Source: Suillus spraguei (Eukaryota; Basidiomycota; Agaricomycetes; Boletales; Suillaceae). From it: a stretch of 64,000 nt of DNA. Position numbers and translations under genes: made by a program. The number at the start of each line of letters is the position of its first letter. Position 1 is the first letter of the stretch. Below are positions 54,573 to 64,000 of this stretch, piece after piece. The notes below the pieces were generated by a model. It had not been told where the DNA came from, did not search any database, and was given only the letters and a program-made list of their open reading frames with translations. The stretch lies in contig JABCPU010000003.1 in the NCBI GenBank assembly GCA_016800925.1, forward strand, positions 372,001-436,000, given 5' to 3'.

Positions 54573-55498
54573 CATTGCGCGTTTACTAATCTTGCTTTCG
54601 ATACCTTAAACATAGCACATCGCATTGTATTTGGCATGAAACACTATCTTGTTTATTCCTGTAAGTAGGCGTCGAGGTCAGCATTTAACTCTTCAAAACA
54701 GAGTCACGCGCAAAGTAGTGCTCATATCTGGCCTAATACCATCGACATGTACCACAGAATAAACCAGTTCAAGTTAAAAACGGTTACAAGCAGAGGATAT
54801 TCAGGGCCCTCGCTCGGAGAGCCACCACGGAGTATAATCCTGGCAAGTGGAAGGGAGGTAGGGCAAACTTACCTAAGTCGACAAACGCGTCCCGGCATCA
54901 CATGATGGACCACTCAAAATTGATCAATAGAACCTCAAACCCACAGCAGCGCCTGATCGAGCGAAGGACTGAGCAGGGAATTGGCTTTTTTAAATAGACT
55001 GAATTATAAAATACAGCTGGGAGTGCGTATGCAAGGAGTATTTCCTTATGCAAGTGGGCTTATGAGCCTAGTTGAACGTGTTAAAATTTTCTGGAAGTCA
55101 ACTGAAGGTACAAAGACAACGCACTTAATAAGGGTGGGCTGAGGTGTACTCCGAGTATAGCCAATGTAAATAATGAGTGGTATCCAGCCATAGTGTATCA
55201 AGGTCTGCACAGAGTCAGCAATCCTGTCTAGGGTAAGGTGTGAACCAACGTACGCGACCGACTTCCACGAGTTTGGTGATACGTTCCTGAACAGAACAGT
55301 AAGTATCGGACACGGCAATCATATGGGTATCAGTCGAACCTTGGTCTCTTCGGAAGGCATTTTTTTCTGCAAATGTTTGATGACGGCGCGAACTGAGAAA
55401 CCTGACCTCCCACGAAAAAGGCAGGTCCCTTTATTTGCAACTCCGACGACTTTTTGGCTTGATCACCAAGATTAGCTGAAGCCTTATTATCTCTGAAA
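54573..55498. other. intergenic, promoter of eIF3f
   Basis: No gene recognised. Two minus-strand frames (55046-55318 and 55330-55542) have no family motif, and the latter overlaps the eIF3f first exon. Confidence 0.55.
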
Positions 55499-56541
55499 AT
55501 GCCTATACACTCATCCTCATCAGCGGCGTACATACAGAACACTTCACCAAGTTCAAATGGTTTGCCTTCGTGAGTTCACACAAAAATCGCCCTATGATAT
55601 AGTTGGTCTGATGAATTGCTAGGACGCGCCCAACTTCACTAACCATTCATCCGTCTGCACTCTTCTCGATCCTTGACCACTACCTTCGGCGAACGGATGC
55701 TCAGCATCGTGTCATTGGTACCCTTCTTGGTACACGTACAGATTCTACTGTTGATGTCAAGTCTGCATTTGCTGTCCTCCACTCGGAGACCGATGAGCAG
55801 GTTGCGGTGGATATGGACTACCACCGTGCCATGTACGAGCTTTGCACTCGTGTTAGGCCCAATGAAACCATCGTAGGATGGTACTCGACTGGCTCAGACC
55901 TAAACACATACTCTGCCTTGATTCAAAATTTCTACTCTCAAGAGACCGCACCAAATCAAGCGGTACACGTTGCCCTTGATACTGGAACGGAGGAGGGCAA
56001 GGGTGCTGGAGTGAAGGCATATGTAAGGTGCGTACTGTATCTTCCGTGCCATACAGTTCCCCTGATTTTATTTTAACTGATTCAGTTCACCGGTTGGGAT
56101 TTTCCCCAAACCTGAAAATTGTGTATTTGTTCCAATCCCTTGTGAACTTCGCTTCCACGAAGCAGAACGTAGCGGCCGTGAGTTCAAGTTCGTGAGGTGT
56201 ACTGATATTCCTCGATTAAATTTCTTGCTTTAGTTGACCTGCTGTTATCTCCGAACCCGTCATGTAACCAAACCGACCTTGATGTTCTTGCATCTTCATT
56301 GACAGACGTGCAAAACATGCTCGGCAGAGTACTTGCATATGTGCAGTCTGTCTTGCGCGGCGAGGTTGTCGGGGACAAAGCAGTCGGGAGGTATCTTATG
56401 GACGTATTGGGTACCGGCGTAGAGGAAGATGGTGGTTGGACTGCGGGGCTACAGGATACTCTGATGGTAACATACCTCGCGAACTTGGTCCGAAGCCAAG
56501 CCGAAGTTTCTGCAAGATTAGCGTTGACCACCGCAGCATGA
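55499..56541 (+). CDS. translation initiation factor eIF3 subunit F
   Basis: 291 residues; part of the eIF3 complex that loads the small ribosomal subunit. Exons 55499-55569, 55623-56027, 56086-56177 and 56234-56541, total exactly 292 codons, introns 53-58 bp. A Ser-rich start MPIHSSSSAAY is followed by the MPN domain: IHPSALFSILDHYLRR, RVIGTLLGTR, VRPNETIVGWYSTGSDL and NQAVHVALDTG. The metal-binding JAMM residues are not all present, as is normal for the non-catalytic subunit F. The C-terminal helices read DVQNMLGRVLAYVQSVLRG and TYLANLVRSQAEVSARL. The donor at 56028 was chosen over the GT at 56023 because it restores AYVSSPVGIFP. Confidence 0.93.
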
Positions 56542-58227
56542 GTAGTGGTGCGTATTCCCAGTTTCGATTGCCATTGAAGCCATTCATGTGATTCCCTATG
56601 TTGTTCAGATCGCTTTCTGCCGACATTCTAAGCTTCCATCTACGAAAAATAGGTGGCTCGTATTAGTGCACTGTAGTCTGCTGTACCAGTCATCCTCATA
56701 ATCCTCTGTGTAAAACAGTCATTTTAGCAGTTGATGTGTGGTTGCTTCAGATAACGTTGCAGTCGCCATCTTTTTTCGCGTGAAGGGGGGATTATGTTTG
56801 GAATTGACTTTATTGAGGTGGACCTTTTTACCAGCAATGTCAGACGTATGTCTCATGTGCTCACTGAACCGTGAAGGCAGAAAATTATCCCATTGGGGAT
56901 GTCGTCTTGGATTTTCTGCATATCCCTTAAGCTGGCTGCAGCTCCGACTTTATCACACCTTGACATTCACTCATGGGCAGTTCTTCGGAGGTTCATCTCA
57001 ACCTGGATGTGGTTATTACAACACAATTGAAGTAAGTTTCTCTTGGACTGCGTTAGGTTTGGTTTGAAACTTGTCCACGACAATATATTTTTTCTATCAA
57101 AACACACCTTGACATGTACTCATAAGTGGTTCACCCGGAGACTCCGTCTTAGCCAAGTGGTCGGCGCAACAGAGTCAAAATCTGTTTCTCTTGGAGTAGG
57201 TTCGAAACCTGCTGATAACATTTTTGCGGTTTATTTTAGGCCCAGTCATTGCTCAAAAGCCTTCTTCTTATGCGATAGCCTGTCCATGAAAAGGAATACA
57301 CCCCGCGAGGATCGTCTCAGAAACATAAGATATATCCCCGAGGTGCATATGTGCCAACCTAGATTCTCGACAGACTGACCAAAACTGTCGGGATTCACAA
57401 AAATCGTTAATGGAGCCGAACGCCAGAAGAATGCACGCAAGCTAGGGATAGAGTGAGTCTCATAGTCAAGGAAATGATGCAATCTCCTAGCCTCACTGAA
57501 GGCTCTCGAGGGACACCCCTTCCGTCCTCGGCTCTTCCAACGCAACCGAAAATATCTTGGAAGCTAAAGGTAGAAGAATTGAAAATGGCAGACCGAGCCA
57601 TATCGCTCTGATGTGTGTAGTTTGCGTGTGCTCTGCTGAGGCAGAACAGGAATCAATTACCACAGCAAAACCCAAGTATCGGACAAAGATGTTAACAGCC
57701 TAGAGGTGAACACGGAACACCCCACAACAGAAAGCTCGAGTCAGCATGCAGCGCGCAGGACCACAAGCTTTAACTCGATAGCCCACAGCATAATTATCGT
57801 TCCTTCTAGGTCGTACAATGTGCTTCGACTCTATGGACATTACTTGTCATTGAGTACTAGGGAATGATACGAATGCAGCACGGCAAACCATAGAACCTGC
57901 TGAAGTCATTCACTCTGTTGTGTATGGTACAACTCTTACATAGTCGGTTGCCCAGTTGAGTTACTCCAGGACCATTTCATCGCCACTTGAGTAATGAAGC
58001 GACTGCGAAAGTTCCTGGCTTGTACTGATCGCAACTGAGGCTCCACGACGAGAGGGAGTTTAAGGGTAGAAAAGTATGGTTTTCAACATGCACCCAACTA
58101 GAACCTAACGATTTCCGACGTACTATTCATGATAGTAAAAGTATCACAGTCTTTGCACTCCCCTTTCTACCTGCGAATTTCGTTTTCCACTGCCAAGGTA
58201 TTGAAAAGCGACACACTACAGTTCTGA
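56542..58227. other. intergenic with relics
   Basis: Near 56740-56850 the minus strand reads KVNSKHNPPS, a relic of the family also seen at 44.7 kb. Two diverged copies of a roughly 115-bp segment (from ACACCTTGACAT at about 56960 and 57105) follow, the second with a tRNA-like core. No gene is seen in 57250-58227. Confidence 0.45.
57143..57219 (+). pseudogene. tRNA-Leu(CAA)-like sequence, acceptor stem not paired
   Basis: A-box-like TAGCCAAGTGG with D-stem GCC/GGC, a 5-bp anticodon stem ACAGA/TCTGT around the loop GTCAAAA (anticodon CAA after T33), a long variable region, and a B box GGTTCGAAACC in a T-arm GTAGG/CCTGC. The 7-base ends (TCCGTCT and TGATAAC) do not pair, so it is a pseudogene or the head of a tRNA-derived repeat. 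Confidence 0.45.
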
Positions 58228-59132
58228 TCAGCTATTGAATATTCTCGAGTGCTGTAAATCATGCCGAACAGCGAGGATTTCGCCAAGAGGCCACGTCGTA
58301 GCAGGCCAATCATCTACATCGCTGCGATGCATGTCCACAAAAATTCCAGTACGTATATCCTTATTCTGTGACACTTCCGCCTCGACCAGGGGTTTCACGG
58401 AGTGGAGCAAAAGCTGCTGTGAACTGTAGGGTCCTATCGTATTCAAGCGAACTGCAGAGGACAGAAGTGAACGTGCATGGAGAAACAGAAAAAGGTGCTG
58501 AGCCCGCACTAAAAAAAACCATTACAATTTATATCGAGAATTCGAATATTAAACATACGAAGTGATATCCCAAGAGCACCTGTCAGCACACCCCAGCACA
58601 CAGGCAGATGGCCGTGCGTCTCTTCTCTGCGAACCATCAGTTTCAGACGATCGATAAGGATAGCCAAGCTCTTTGAAAGATGGTCTTCATCACTGAGGCC
58701 TGAAGGGCAAGCAAACCCTTTTGCGTACAGTGTGAGGAGTGCTACCCCCTGGGTTTTTGAGGCGCGCTTAGCCACATGATTGAGTGTCATAGTTTCGTAC
58801 AGCTCGTCCAGCTCGAGTAATTTGTTGACTGTAGCGTCATGGTCCATCTTTGGCTTCCCCTTAAGATTCTTGAATGCATCTACTACGTTATGGGCATCCG
58901 AAACAAATGGAAGAGCACTTCGGGCGTAGGTATGCAGGCTATCTTGAATGAAGGCGACTGTGCCTGCTACAGCTGCTCTTCCCTGCACTCCACTTGATGC
59001 GGATGATTGAGAGAGAAATCCATGCGTTCCATAGGATTCAAACCCAGCGGAAGCGACGAATGAGCCCGTGGGTAGATTAGAGTCTGCGAGGAGAAGTAGA
59101 ACATATGTTTCGTCGAAAGAGTCGGTATCCAT
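58228..59132 (-). CDS. urease accessory protein UreF
   Basis: 284 residues in two exons (58559-59132 and 58228-58508; 50-bp intron, total exactly 285 codons). UreF works with UreD and UreG to insert nickel into apo-urease in the cytosol. Seen: MDTDSFDETYVLLLLADSNLPTG at the start, SFVASAGFESYGTHGF, then the helical bundle HTYARSALPFVSDAH, VAKRASKTQGVALL, CWGVLTGALGISL, and after the intron FLHARSLLSSAVRLNTIGPYSSQQLLL. The C-terminus PLGEILAVRHDLQHSRIFNS is the conserved tail needed for complex formation in the family. Length and ends are normal. Confidence 0.95.
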
Positions 59133-59925
59133 GATGCAGCGGTGCTATATATTCGGTCTTTGTAACACAGCATGGTTCAGACGTAACACACTCACTCTCA
59201 GACGTTCACTCTACTGTGCAGCGGTCTTGAAAGGATGTGGTGGGTTGTAGTTCAATAGTTGTAGTCACTAGAGTTTCAGATATTCAACTAGTCGATCCAA
59301 AGTTCAAATTTCGATTCCGGTATAAATCCGTGCACATTTAGACAAATTATATTTCATTGACGATCCAGCAGCATCAAACCATTCACAGTAGAGTAGTATA
59401 CATAAGGTGCGTATGAGACGCTGTAGATGGGAATGTCGAGAAAATGCTGGGTGGTAACCCGAAGTTCAGAAAACAGGTGGCATGCAGAATCGGAATATGA
59501 GATGAACACGAAATGTAAGCCACCGAGTCAACACAGGGACAAGAACTCGAAGGTACCTAAAACAACAAGTGGCAAACTAGTATAGTAGAGATATCAGCGG
59601 TTGACGTGCGAGCAATAGGATAGTTGAATCTGTGGGAGCGAATGATACGAACGCAGAGACGAAGAAAACAGCCCAATTGTGTATGTAGGATGGAGGATTG
59701 CGATTAATGGTTGCGAAACAGGGAAAAAATAAAAATTGGAGGCGACGGCGAAGTTGACAGTCCGAAAAAGTGGGTTCTGGAAGAAAACCATGCAATCAAT
59801 GAGAAATGGAGGGATGTCAATCATGTCGTGGAGTGGTAAGTACAGATATATATAACTTGCAGATTTGTGCTGTAGATGCTTGCATGCGGACTGTGAGAAT
59901 ACGAGAGGAATTTAAGTTCGTCCCT
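59133..59925. other. intergenic, 3' flank of the RRM gene
   Basis: No gene recognised; probably includes the 3' UTR of the Whi3-like gene. Confidence 0.55.
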
Positions 59926-62900
59926 TTAACCGGCCCTAGCGGCCTCTAGTGTGGTCGATGAAGGCGACAAAGCGCGATGCGGGAAATGCTGCGGGTGATC
60001 ATAACTCAAGGAACCTTCTGAGCTCTGATCGGGTATCAAGGCATGCGATGGAGGGAGACCATTAGCGCGCGAACGAGGTGACGAGGGTGATAGACCGAAT
60101 GGCGAAAAAGTTGAAGGTACACCATTAGGTGAAGGCAGCCCAAAGGCTTGCGAGCCACGAGGGAAGGCGTTCGCATTGCTAACGGACGGCGTGGGAGCTA
60201 TACCGAAGTTGGTGGATGACGGGGGTGGGGAGAAAAACCGTGGAGGGGGCGGTGATCTTGAGTAGCCATACGCCCCTGACAGAGATGTCGCATTTGAACT
60301 CTCGCGTCTTATCCCTATAGACGTGTCGACATCGAAGGGGTGACGCACTTGGAATGACTCCGGAGGGAAGGGAGATGCAACGCCAGAGTGAACGTTGCCT
60401 TGCTGTTGTTGAACCAAGGATGCACCGGTACCAGCACTAGTTGGTGTGCGTACGCCCAATGGATTCTTGCTGTATGACAAGCGGATACCACCATTCTTGA
60501 CGATGCCACCGAGAGTATTACCATACAGTTCATTGAGAGCTTTCGTGGCAAAATGCACGTCATCAAACTGCGTAGATCTTGAATGAGACCTTGTACCGTA
60601 ACCACAAGCGCGATCACTCACCTCAACGAAGCACATTGGACCGTTGCTCTTTTGCCTAAAGCATAATTTCCTATATCCCGGGCGCCGAGAGAAAAGTTCC
60701 CTCAGGCTATCCTCCAAAAATCCTGCAGGGTAACCACTGCCAACGGACCCTGTCGGAAGGTTGCCCACGTACAATGTATTGATAGGAGGGTTCTGGTCAA
60801 CAACAACATTCCTTGGGCCTGCACCGGCGCCATTGCCCGCACTAGTTGCACTACCCCCTCCATTCATTCCGGTAGACGAAGTCGCAGATCCCGACTGCGA
60901 AGTGGGCGATGGAAGCTGAGGTGAGCTGATACCAGCACTACCTGAACTCGGTTGTGCACTGGTGCTAACTGCGAGGAGGACCGGTCTGTCACTTTCAAAC
61001 CCTCCGGCGGAGCTTGACGTAGCGCTCCCAGGTGCCATAGACTGTGACTGGCTCTGCAGGTGTAAAGACTCTTCCAACTGGGAGGATAGGGGATAAAGCG
61101 AGCGCAATGCGCCAGAACGGTGCGGTGGAAGCATCATATCGTCCTCGTCGCTCGGCGAGAATGCTGCGTGAGAAAGAGGAGGGGACTCGTCCTGAGGGGA
61201 GGGAGGTCGAACTGGCATCAAAGAGGACTTCCGAACTGCATAAAGTGACGAAAGGGTTTGCGGAATGCTGGATGCCTCACGTGGAGAAGGCGCATCCCAA
61301 GGTCCGATACTTCGGGACTCCCGATGACCACTATGGTCAGGAGTTATATTACTGGAGCCATCCCGACCAGTCTGAGCGATAATGTTACCATATCCATTTC
61401 CCATAAGCGGGCTGTGACCGCTACTTCCACCTTCTGTTAGCCCAGAAATGGACATCGTCCCACCCGCAGGAGAAAGGAGACCACTCTGAGAATGACGGGA
61501 TAAAGCCGGAGCGGAAACCGAATGGAAGGCTTCAAAAGCAGGAGTATTTCCAGGTAACATTCGAGAAGCGTCAGTCTGGAACTGCTTGAGGTCCTTGCTG
61601 CGCCTGATCCTCTCTTCTTCATCAGCCTGAGCGCGCTCACGAGCACCGCGCATCAAACCGAGTCCAAGGCCAAGCGCTTCCCTGCGCCTGTCACGGATAT
61701 TGTTCTCCCGCTCATCCTCACTGCTGTCCCCGAGCCTCCCCTCGCGCCAGCCAGACCCACCTAGCCCCACTGAGTTTACCTCCCTCTCGCGCGGGGAGAG
61801 TATATCAGAATTGTTACCGGTAAGTGCAGCCAGATTGTTCAAATTGAGATTGTTGTTGAGACCCAGGCCGGCAAGATTAGCGATGATATCAGCGTTGCTT
61901 CCAAGGCCGCTAAGGGAGCCCATGCCTCCACTTCCACTCAGGCCCCCAATGTTACCCATACCACTACCAAGAGAAACACTTCCACCGCCTCCAGACGCCG
62001 TGGCACCCATGCCAACACCTCGCTTGGTGTGCAAGTTCTTCTTCGCCATTTCAGCCTTGAGAATTGCACCTTTCTCGATGTCCACGCGGCGGCCCTGAAG
62101 GAGGTCTCTTGCCTCAAGCGCCTCCTGACGAGTGCGAAACTTCGCAAAACCTATGATCTGCTTTCGGGGTGGCTGGCCACCAAGCCCTTGTCCCACTTGA
62201 AAGTGCGAAGACTCATCTAGCGGCATGGCGAGGGGCGGCCAGGAGGTGGTTGGGCCATCTCTTCCATTGTCAATTACAACCCCGCCTTGATTGACAGTGA
62301 CGATATTGTAAGGATCATTGGAACCGGCACCTAAATAACCGGCATAGGCACCTCCACGTAGAGGAAGACCAGATGGAGTATTCGAAGTTGTTCCACCGAC
62401 CGACCCGTATGCTGTATACTCCTTGTTTGGGATCTTGAGGGTCGCAGCTTCAAAGCCGGAAGAGAACGTAAACATATTCTGGAATTCACGCTCCTATACA
62501 AGCTGTCAGAAGTTGCGGAACATCACAAGTGGCTGAACACATACCTGCATGTCATCAGGAAATCCAACCACGAAAATAGTCGAGATCTCTTCTGGCAGTC
62601 CATTATTGACGCTCTGCGACTCGACGCTTAAATTCATCTGCCCAACGCTACCCATCGGCCTTACATTGCTTGGTGACACTCCTGCAGTGCCACCGTTAGA
62701 CTGTAAGTGGGGACCATAAGGCGTCTGGCTTTGAAGGTGCATGCCATTCAGGTAAGGCATCTGGGAACCAGAATTACTGTGCGACAATGGATGATAAGCG
62801 TCGTGGACTTGTGATTGTTGTTGGCCCTTAGAGGAATGCGCTTGGAGGAACGGGTCCAAGGAAGAAAATTGTTGAGGAACCTTACCGCCTCCCAGCGGAG

Positions 62901-63480
62901 AGGTGGTTCCGAAGTCATACCCGCTGCGTGACTCGAATGCGGCAGACCTAGAAGCGCCCTGTTGAGATTGCTGAGAGAGTTGGTGCTGCAAATTTAAGGG
63001 CTGATGATGAGACCCAAATATCTCGTTCGTATTTGTATAAGGTTGTAAGGGGAGACCGTCCGGTTGACGCAGGCGATATGAAGCAGTGGCACCAGTACTG
63101 GAAGCATTGCCACCGCTGATTCCGTTATAAGCGCTCAAAGACGACCTTAACGACCCAGCGCCAAAGTCGTTTGGAGACTTATTCCCTGCGAGACTCTGCT
63201 TAAGGGAGATGTCGTCTGAAAGATAGTCCGGAAGGATGTGGAAATTATTGGATGTGTTATACATGGGTTGAACTCCGCCGTGAGAGAACAATGACTCCGA
63301 ATTTCGATGATGATTATCATCAATTTGCTGAAGAAGGGAGGTGCGGAGCATACGATCACTCTCATGGCTAGCATTGAAATCGACATTGCTGGGGGAATCA
63401 GGCCTATTCATAGGTGGAATATGAAACTGCGCCTCAGGAGATGGTGCTCCAGAACCAGAGTTAGAGTTTGCGTGAGACAT
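59926..63480 (-). CDS. Whi3/Scw1-like RNA-binding protein with two RRMs
   Basis: 1149 residues. Exons 62545-63480, 60622-62493 and 59926-60567; introns 51 and 54 bp, all phase 0. A long Gln/Ser/Asn-rich N-terminus (low complexity, likely condensate-forming). RRM1 is split by intron 1: STIFVVGFPDDM then REFQNMFTFSSGFEAA and KQIIGFAKFRTRQEALEAR (residues about 305-445). A Gly/Ser-rich linker holds a charged helix (RERAQADEEERIRRSKDLKQ). RRM2 is NTLYVGNLPTG to GPMCFVEFDDVHFATKAL after splicing, ending GGIRLSYSKNPLG. A disordered Ser/Pro-rich tail follows. Yeast and filamentous homologues bind mRNAs controlling cell cycle, polarity and cell wall. Intron 2 has no stop and is divisible by three. 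Confidence 0.9.
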
Positions 63481-64000
63481 GGCACGTTGCGGAGATGGAT
63501 GAATGGGTTCTGCGTCTCCTTGGGCTTCGAGAGAATCGAGTAACGAACGATTAATGAGGTCCTCTTCGAGCCTTTGGACGGGCGGAGGAGTGGAAGCTAT
63601 GGACGCCAGATTGGTAGGATGGTGCGTGAGTTGATTACAGACAAGTATGTGGGATGGCTAAGACTAGAAATTGGACATCAACAGCCGTATAATGTTATGA
63701 ATGTGGTACGGACGATCGTGGGAGGTAGCGCGAGACTGTGTTTGCTGATATGGCTACAATCGAAAAACAAACTGGCAAAGAAGTGTATATGGGCTATGAG
63801 TGATTGCGAATGATAGAGAGAAGGTGGACAGCGTCGGTGATGAGCGTGACAGCGATGAGCAACAGCGGTCGACGTGCGCGACGCGTGGGAGTAGATAAAT
63901 AAGAGAAGTCAACGCAACGAAGCGACAGCAAATGAAGCGCACTAAAAGGTGACAGATGATGAGCGGAGTGATTAGGTCGTCGCCGTGGACGGTGAGGAAG
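63481..64000. other. upstream region of the Whi3-like gene
   Basis: Probable 5' leader and promoter (read on the minus strand); open frames here have no motif. Confidence 0.5.

Noticed and set aside
1..64000. CRISPR arrays, operons, ribosome-binding sites, bacterial insertion sequences
   Set aside because: The window is eukaryotic, with spliced genes; no regularly spaced repeat-spacer array was seen, and the tandem repeats present are contiguous.

Overview
The window is nuclear DNA of a filamentous basidiomycete. The split genes have many GT-AG introns of about 50-60 bp, and several families are ones I know from mushroom-forming fungi (KDZ/CxC1-type transposases, chromodomain Ty3/gypsy elements, a Whi3-like RRM protein, a fungal RNF220-type RING protein). 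The degenerate WD40 gene at 41.97-43.89 kb resembles, from memory, a family frequent in Boletales. That is only a weak pointer to the order.

Layout. 0-4.2 kb: the 3' part of the mismatch-repair gene MLH3, an unassigned stretch, and decayed WD40 repeats. 4.17-37.04 kb: one continuous nest of mobile elements, described below. 37.2-64 kb: host genes. These are an RTC3/SBDS-fold small protein, an alpha/beta-barrel-like protein, the mitochondrial AAA ATPase AFG1, a decayed WD40 gene, an F-box-like protein, a single-pass membrane protein, an O-methyltransferase, an RNF220-like E3 ligase, translation factor eIF3f, the urease accessory protein UreF and a Whi3-like RNA-binding protein. The spaces between them are mostly empty or hold relics.

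The nest can be unpicked base by base from target-site duplications (TSDs). A Tc1/mariner-like element (T1, TSD TA) carries in its right terminal repeat a 30.7 kb KDZ-superfamily DNA transposon (8-bp TSD TAGAATTG, about 1.7 kb inverted termini with arrays of ~120 bp subterminal repeats). The KDZ element in turn carries an intact Tc1/mariner element (T2, TSD TA), a 1.6 kb LTR-like unit (C1, TSD CCGTG), three copies of an unclassified repeat (R), and a Ty3/gypsy chromovirus (A, 475-bp LTRs, TSD TCTAT) that splits the second KDZ gene. Element A is itself interrupted by a second, apparently intact chromovirus (B, 477-bp LTRs with no difference seen, TSD CAACA) and by a 770-bp solo LTR (C2, TSD GACAG). 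Removing B and C2 restores a 489-codon third open reading frame in A.

How the parts work together. A and B both appear to prime reverse transcription from their own RNA: an 11-nt sequence at the predicted transcript start is complementary to a site just inside the 5' LTR, the Tf1/sushi mode. Both appear to make Pol by -1 frameshifting at related heptamers (GGATTTT in A, GGGTTTT in B) placed directly before the gag stop codon. The old layers (T1, KDZ, A) carry many in-frame TGA codons at positions best explained as former CGA arginine codons, and all four differences between the A LTRs are CpG transitions, so the old layers have decayed by methylation-type or RIP-like mutation. T2 and B show no such damage and are the likely recent arrivals. 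The whole nest ends 165 bp upstream of the start codon of the RTC3-like gene, whose remaining proximal promoter holds a perfect CRE and a TATA box.
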